64,000 bases of DNA from DATCBF01 sp964401995 (GTDB taxonomy: Bacteria > Actinomycetota > Thermoleophilia > Solirubrobacterales > 70-9): NCBI GenBank assembly GCA_964401995.1, contig CAYOAP010000012.1, positions 1 through 64,000 on the forward strand, read 5' to 3'. Position numbers and translations under genes: made by a program. Under the pieces are notes generated by a model. It did not search any database, was not told the DNA's origin, and was given only the letters and a program-made list of their open reading frames with translations. Shown here one piece after another: positions 60,127-64,000 of this stretch (positions are counted from its first letter, which is position 1; every line of letters starts with the position of its first letter).

Positions 60127-61023
60127 CTAGATCAACCGGTCGAGCGGCATTGAGATGAAGAGCAGCGCCAGGTAGGCGAGCGAGAAGAGGTAGGTCCGCA
60201 GCGCCCAGCGGCGGTCGGCGTTGCGCAGCAGCTTCACCGAGCAGTAGATGAATCCGGCCCCCAGCGTCATCGAGGTGACCAGGTAGGTGACGCCGAAGCC
60301 GCCGGCGCAGAAGGGCAGCTGGGTGACCGCATAGAGCAGGACCGTGTAGAGCAGGATCTGGCGGCGGGTCTCGTCCTCGCCGCGGACGACGGGCAGCATC
60401 GGGATGCCCACCTTCGCGTACTCGTCCTTCATCAGCAGCGATAGCGCCCAGAAGTGGGGCGGGGTCCAGAAGAAGACGATCGCGAAGAGGTAGAGGGCGG
60501 TGCCGTCGAGGCCGCCGGTGACGGCGGCCCAGGCGACCAGTGGCGGCACCGCGCCGGCGGCGCCGCCGATGACGATGTTCTGCGGCGTCGTCCGCTTCAG
60601 CCACAGCGTGTAGACGAAGACGTAGCCGAGCAGGCCGGAGAGCGAGAGGGCAGCCGCCAGTGGGTTGACGGTCAGCGAGAGCAGCATGAACGAGGCCAGC
60701 CCCAAGAACGAGCCGAAGGCGATCGCGGCGGCGGGGGAGACCCGGCCGCTGGCGACCGGGCGGTCGGCGGTGCGATCCATGATCCGGTCGATGTCGCGGT
60801 CGATCGCGTGGTTGATCGCGCCCGCGCCGCCGGCCGATAGCGAGCCGCCGAGGCAGGTGAGGAAGACGAGGCCGAGCGATGGGTCGCCGGCCACGTACAT
60901 CGTCGTGATCGTGGTCAGCAGCAGCAGCGACTGCACCTTCGGCTTGGTCAGCGTTATGTAGTCGCGCAGGACCCCCGGCACCACCGGGCGCCGTGAGATC
61001 GCCGCAGTCTCGGCGCCACTCAT
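60127..61023 (-). CDS. ctaB: Protoheme IX farnesyltransferase (heme O synthase)
   Basis: A 298-residue UbiA-family prenyltransferase with about nine helices. The first Asp-rich site NHAIDRDIDRIMDRTADRP and LTKPKVQSLLLLT are typical of CtaB/COX10; a second conserved site reads KDEYAKVGIPMLP. Makes heme O, the CtaA substrate. Only 5 bp separate it from the second subunit I gene upstream. Confidence 0.93.
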   Translation of the reverse strand: MSGAETAAISRRPVVPGVLRDYITLTKPKVQSLLLLTTITTMYVAGDPSLGLVFLTCLGGSLSAGGAGAINHAIDRDIDRIMDRTADRPVASGRVSPAAAIAFGSFLGLASFMLLSLTVNPLAAALSLSGLLGYVFVYTLWLKRTTPQNIVIGGAAGAVPPLVAWAAVTGGLDGTALYLFAIVFFWTPPHFWALSLLMKDEYAKVGIPMLPVVRGEDETRRQILLYTVLLYAVTQLPFCAGGFGVTYLVTSMTLGAGFIYCSVKLLRNADRRWALRTYLFSLAYLALLFISMPLDRLI

Positions 61024-61028
61024 CGGGC

Positions 61029-62705
61029 TCAGGCTACTGGCTGGGACTCGCGAGCCGGCCGCGACGGGCTGCTGGTGCGGTGGGCGATCGCGTCGCGGAT
61101 GTCGCGCATCGGCTGTGAGCTGCGCACATCGGGGACGACGTCGAAGTTATGCGGCTCGGGCGGGGAGAGGGCGAACCACTCGAGCGAGTCGGCGCCCCAC
61201 TGGTCATGCCCGGCCTCGGCGCCGTTCTCGCGGCTGGAAATCGCGTTGACGAGGGTGAGGATGATCCCGATCGCCAGCACGAAGGTCCCGATCGAGGCGA
61301 TCAGGTTGTAGGCGTTGACGCCGGTGCCGTCGAAGAACTTGTAGGCGTCGATCACCTCGCCCTGCTCGCCGCCGGCGAGGAAGAGCGGCACGAAGGCGAG
61401 CAGGATGCCGACCACCATCGTCCAAAAGGAGATCCGCGCCAGGCTCTCGCCCATCGTCCGGCCGGTCATCTTCGGGAACCAGAAGTGAAGCGCGGCGAAA
61501 CCGCCGAAGACGCTGCCGCCGATCAGGGCGAAATGGGTCGCCGCGGTGGCGTCGGTCGTGTTCTTCAGCTGCCAGGCGGCGGCGACCATCGAGTGGCTGA
61601 TCTCGGCCCCGAGGCCGATCGAGATCATCGAGACGGCGCCGATCGCGAACAGCAGCGGCGCCCGCATCCGCAGCGCGCCGCCGACCATCGTCGCGATCAG
61701 GTTGAAGACGATCAGGCCGAAGGGGACGATCAGCGCCAGCGACATGATCATCGCGAAGTACATCCAGCCGATCCCGATCGGCGCGGTCAGCATGTTCTGC
61801 ATCCAGGCCAGGGTGCCGATCACGGCGATCGCGACCAGCGAGCCGATCACGGCGCCGCGGTTGAAGAGCGGCTTGCGGGCGAAGGCGGGGACGATCTCGG
61901 CGATCGCGCCCAGGGCGGTGATCAGGATCAGCATGTAGGCACCGGTGTAGAAGATCCAGCTCAGGTGCTCCCAGAGCAGCGGCGCCCCGCCCGAGCCGTC
62001 GGCGAAGAAGATCCCGTCGAAGTTGCGGTCGATCAGCAGCATCGTCACCGCGCCCAGCATCACCGGCCCGATCACCAGCAGCAGCCAGGAGCAGATCGCC
62101 CCGGCCCAGGCGAAGACCGGCGCTCGCCGCCAGGCCATGCCGGGGGCGCGCATGTTGCGGGTTGTGGCCACCATGTTGATCGCGATCAGGACGAAGCCGA
62201 GGACGATCATCCCGGTTGCCGTCGCCCAAGCGTCGACGCCGTTGTTAGGGAGGAAGGCGAGCTCGGAGAGCGGCGCCAGCGGGTTGACCCCTGCCTCTGA
62301 TGGCGTGAAGAGGAAGCCGGCGTAGAGGACCGTCGCGCCCGCTATGTAGAGCCAGACGCCGAGCTGGCCGAGGCGCGGCAGGGCGGTCCCGCGGGCGCCG
62401 ATCTGCAGCGGCACGACGTAGTAGATCAGCCCCAGCGCCAGCGGCAGGGCGAAGAGGAAGATCGAAGTCGCCCCATATAGAGAGAGCATCCGGTTGAAGG
62501 TCTGGGGAGCGAGGAAGGTGTTCTCCGGGATTGCCAGCTGCAGCCGCATCAGCAACAGCTCGATCAGGGCGATGAAGAGGAATCCGAGGGCGCCGACGAT
62601 CAGCATCAGGCCGACGTCCTTGTGGTCGGCGCTGGTCGCGATCTCGATCCAGCGCGGCCTGCGCTTGGGGAATCCGTCGACGACGAGCTCGGGCCGGGCG
62701 CTCAT
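61029..62705 (-). CDS. Subunit I paralogue lacking heme and CuB ligands
   Basis: A 558-residue protein with the full 12-helix subunit I architecture and many conserved stretches (IFLFALP, VPLQIGARGTALPRL, ARKPLF, GGSVFGGFAALHFWFPKMTGR). Aligned to ctaD1, ligand positions are changed: heme a His to Tyr77; CuB His to Thr254, Gln303 and Asn304; crosslink Tyr to Met258; heme a3 His to Ala389. Only the second heme a His (His391) remains. The frame is intact. It overlaps the upstream gene by 4 bp. It cannot be an ordinary oxidase. Confidence 0.88.
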   Translation of the reverse strand: MSARPELVVDGFPKRRPRWIEIATSADHKDVGLMLIVGALGFLFIALIELLLMRLQLAIPENTFLAPQTFNRMLSLYGATSIFLFALPLALGLIYYVVPLQIGARGTALPRLGQLGVWLYIAGATVLYAGFLFTPSEAGVNPLAPLSELAFLPNNGVDAWATATGMIVLGFVLIAINMVATTRNMRAPGMAWRRAPVFAWAGAICSWLLLVIGPVMLGAVTMLLIDRNFDGIFFADGSGGAPLLWEHLSWIFYTGAYMLILITALGAIAEIVPAFARKPLFNRGAVIGSLVAIAVIGTLAWMQNMLTAPIGIGWMYFAMIMSLALIVPFGLIVFNLIATMVGGALRMRAPLLFAIGAVSMISIGLGAEISHSMVAAAWQLKNTTDATAATHFALIGGSVFGGFAALHFWFPKMTGRTMGESLARISFWTMVVGILLAFVPLFLAGGEQGEVIDAYKFFDGTGVNAYNLIASIGTFVLAIGIILTLVNAISSRENGAEAGHDQWGADSLEWFALSPPEPHNFDVVPDVRSSQPMRDIRDAIAHRTSSPSRPARESQPVA

Positions 62706-63400
62706 GGCACTTCTCCGTTCTGGATCAAGCTGACGACCCGGTCCTGCGCTGCCTGGATTTCGGTCTTCTGGCTCTTGATGAATTCTTCGTAGGCCTGCGG
62801 CGAGACGACTTCGACCTCGGTCCGCATCGCCCCATAGGCCTGGCCCGAGAGGGTCGCCGACTGCCCCGTGTAGGTGCCTTCTTCGTCGGCGCGGAAGACG
62901 ACCGAGTTGTTCTTGCCGGGCACGGCGTCGCGCTTGCCGGCGAGGTCGGGCACGTCCCAGGTGTGGATCACATCGGTCGAGACGAGGTCGAGGTCGACGG
63001 CGGTGTCGACCGGGACGACCAGTTTGTAATAGGAGAAGGCGCCGTTGGGGTATTCGTAGCGCCACAGCCACTGCTGGCCGGTCGTCTTGATCGTCAGCGG
63101 CTCGGATTTGGCGAGCTTGAGGCCGGCTGGGCCGGTGGCCGGGGTTTCGCGGGCCTTCTCGGTGAAGATGATGCTGACGACGAGGATCGCCGCGGCGAAG
63201 ACGGTGAGCAGCGCTCCGACCCGGAACTGGATGCGGCGGCCGCTGCGGATCTGGCGTGGCTCGGCCCCGCGCTCGCTGCGGTAACGGCGCACGGCATAGA
63301 TCAGAGCGGCGTTGACCGCGACCACGACGATAGCCGCGGCAACGAAGCCGATCCAAAGCAAAGTGTCGATCTGGTCAGTGCCAGGAGAGTGCGGCGCCAA
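62702..63400 (-). CDS. Subunit II paralogue lacking the CuA site
   Basis: A 232-residue protein with two N-terminal helices and a cupredoxin domain of subunit II type (TGQQWLWRYEYPNG, STDVIHTWDVPD, KRDAVPGKNNS, GTYTGQSATLSG). CuA ligands are mostly lost: Cys to Ser181 and Ser185, Glu to Thr183, His to Tyr189; only His146 and Met192 remain. TTG start. Overlaps the subunit I paralogue (ATGA), so the two are made together. Confidence 0.88.
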   Translation of the reverse strand: MAPHSPGTDQIDTLLWIGFVAAAIVVVAVNAALIYAVRRYRSERGAEPRQIRSGRRIQFRVGALLTVFAAAILVVSIIFTEKARETPATGPAGLKLAKSEPLTIKTTGQQWLWRYEYPNGAFSYYKLVVPVDTAVDLDLVSTDVIHTWDVPDLAGKRDAVPGKNNSVVFRADEEGTYTGQSATLSGQAYGAMRTEVEVVSPQAYEEFIKSQKTEIQAAQDRVVSLIQNGEVP

Positions 63401-63461
63401 AGCGCGGCCATTCTAATCACGCGGGGCGGCGCCCTGCGGCGTCCAGCCACTTGGGCCAACC

Positions 63462-63467
63462 TATACT
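63462..63467 (+). promoter_or_regulatory. -10 element for the PAP2-like gene
   Basis: TATACT, 10 bp before the ATG at 63478, with no Shine-Dalgarno between them; suggests a near-leaderless transcript. Confidence 0.45.
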
Positions 63468-63477
63468 CGCCGCCCTT

Positions 63478-64000
63478 ATGCGGAGCCCATCCCGGCCATC
63501 TCCGGCGCTACGGGCCGCGCTGCGCGCCGGAGCAGCCGGCGCCGTCGCGGCAGCGGTTGCCGTGCCGCTGCTGCGGAAGAAGGGCCGCATCCCCGTCCCG
63601 GTCACGGTCGCCGCCTGCGCTGGGGGGCCGCTGGCGCTCGCCGTTCTCAGCCCCCGCACCAAGAAGCGCGACGTCGCCCTCTTCTCGATGCAGATGTGGG
63701 CCTTCACGATGGTCCACGAGATTCCCTTCGACAATCCCGAGCGCCTGCGCGCCCGCCTCCGAACCCAGTATCCGATCGTCCTCGACCGGGCGCTGGGCGG
63801 CGGCCGGCTTCCCAACGCCCGCCTGCAGCAGGCGCTCTCCGGCGCCCGCCACGTCAAGGTGCTGGACCGCTTCCTGACCTGGACCCACTGGCTCTGGTTC
63901 TTCGAGCCCTACCTGGCGCTGGCCCTGATCCTGGCCCGCCACAACGACCGCTTCCCGCGCTCGGCCCGCCAACTCGCCGCCGTCTTCGACATCGGCTGCG
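63478..64000 (+). CDS. PAP2-like membrane protein, 5' part
   Basis: First 174 residues of a membrane protein running off the window. An Arg-rich start is followed by hydrophobic segments (AAAVAVPLL, PVTVAACAGGPLALAVL, HWLWFFEPYLALALILARH). The MVHEIPFDNPERL and TWTHWLWFFEPYLALAL segments recall actinobacterial PAP2/inositol phosphorylceramide synthase-like phosphotransferases; the catalytic histidines would lie outside the window. The call is tentative. Confidence 0.5.
   Translation, partial: MRSPSRPSPALRAALRAGAAGAVAAAVAVPLLRKKGRIPVPVTVAACAGGPLALAVLSPRTKKRDVALFSMQMWAFTMVHEIPFDNPERLRARLRTQYPIVLDRALGGGRLPNARLQQALSGARHVKVLDRFLTWTHWLWFFEPYLALALILARHNDRFPRSARQLAAVFDIGC

Noticed and set aside
61029..63400. 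Treating the second subunit I/II genes as pseudogenes
   Set aside because: No stops or frameshifts over 2.4 kb, conserved 4-bp overlap and normal codon bias; substitutions hit ligands while the scaffold is kept.

Overview
The window is high-GC bacterial chromosome, densely packed with short overlaps between genes (ATGA, GTGA, TTGA and also CTGA). Gene content points to a deep-branching actinobacterium, most likely class Thermoleophilia (Solirubrobacterales-like). The indicators are a CysM/Mec sulfur-carrier cysteine route, GuaB3, an A2-type caa3-like oxidase, c-di-AMP-riboswitch control of a cell-wall hydrolase, delta-60/RTX secreted proteins and many leaderless-looking starts. The taxonomic call is inference from gene content, not from a marker gene search. 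No rRNA, tRNA, CRISPR array, prophage or insertion sequence was found.

Layout. 1-2.9 kb: end of cysM, a secreted delta-60/RTX protein, the mec JAMM peptidase and a DUF2007 protein. 2.9-10.9 kb, minus strand: an inactive-looking peptidase-MA protein, a DUF1802 protein, then an operon of glycosyltransferase, coiled-coil protein, nadB (apparent ATT start), hyuA and hyuB. 11-14.3 kb, plus strand: orphan Flp pilin, VapBC-type pair with a palindromic operator, rph, rdgB and a CDF transporter. 14.36-14.75 kb: a 383-bp composite of two facing structured repeats. 14.75-24.9 kb: small proteins, tldD/tldE, HU, pyrF and dacA (both apparently CTG-started), LysM protein, fruK-like kinase, guaB3 and guaA.

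24.9-29.5 kb: a candidate presenilin-like GxGD membrane protease, then a zinc operon (permease-binding protein fusion, ATPase, second permease, Zur) behind a Zur-box-like operator. 29.9-31.6 kb: an ArsR-like regulator and an M23 peptidase behind a c-di-AMP (ydaO) riboswitch. 31.7-43.7 kb: rplM, rpsI with a 150-residue acidic extension, glmM, glmS, a DUF3352 lipoprotein, acpS, nnr, a CBS protein, alr, a CCA/poly(A) polymerase-like gene, a crotonase and infA. 43.76-44.14 kb: a second 383-bp composite repeat in the opposite orientation. 44.2-49.5 kb, minus strand: an amidase/ABC-2 exporter/glycoside hydrolase operon. 49.6-52.6 kb: a secreted protein, a BECR-toxin/DUF2283 pair, a zinc ribbon protein and a glycosyltransferase.

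52.7-63.4 kb is a respiratory island. It has a normal cytochrome c oxidase operon (ctaC, ctaD, a Usp-like gene, ctaE, small membrane protein), heme A synthase, a diheme cytochrome c lipoprotein, small subunit IV-like proteins and heme O synthase. It also has a second subunit I/subunit II pair that has lost nearly every metal ligand: CuA Cys to Ser, all CuB His, the crosslinked Tyr, the heme a3 His and one heme a His. Both reading frames are intact, so this looks like a maintained, cofactor-poor oxidase-like complex and is the most unusual content of the window. The window ends in a PAP2-like membrane protein gene.
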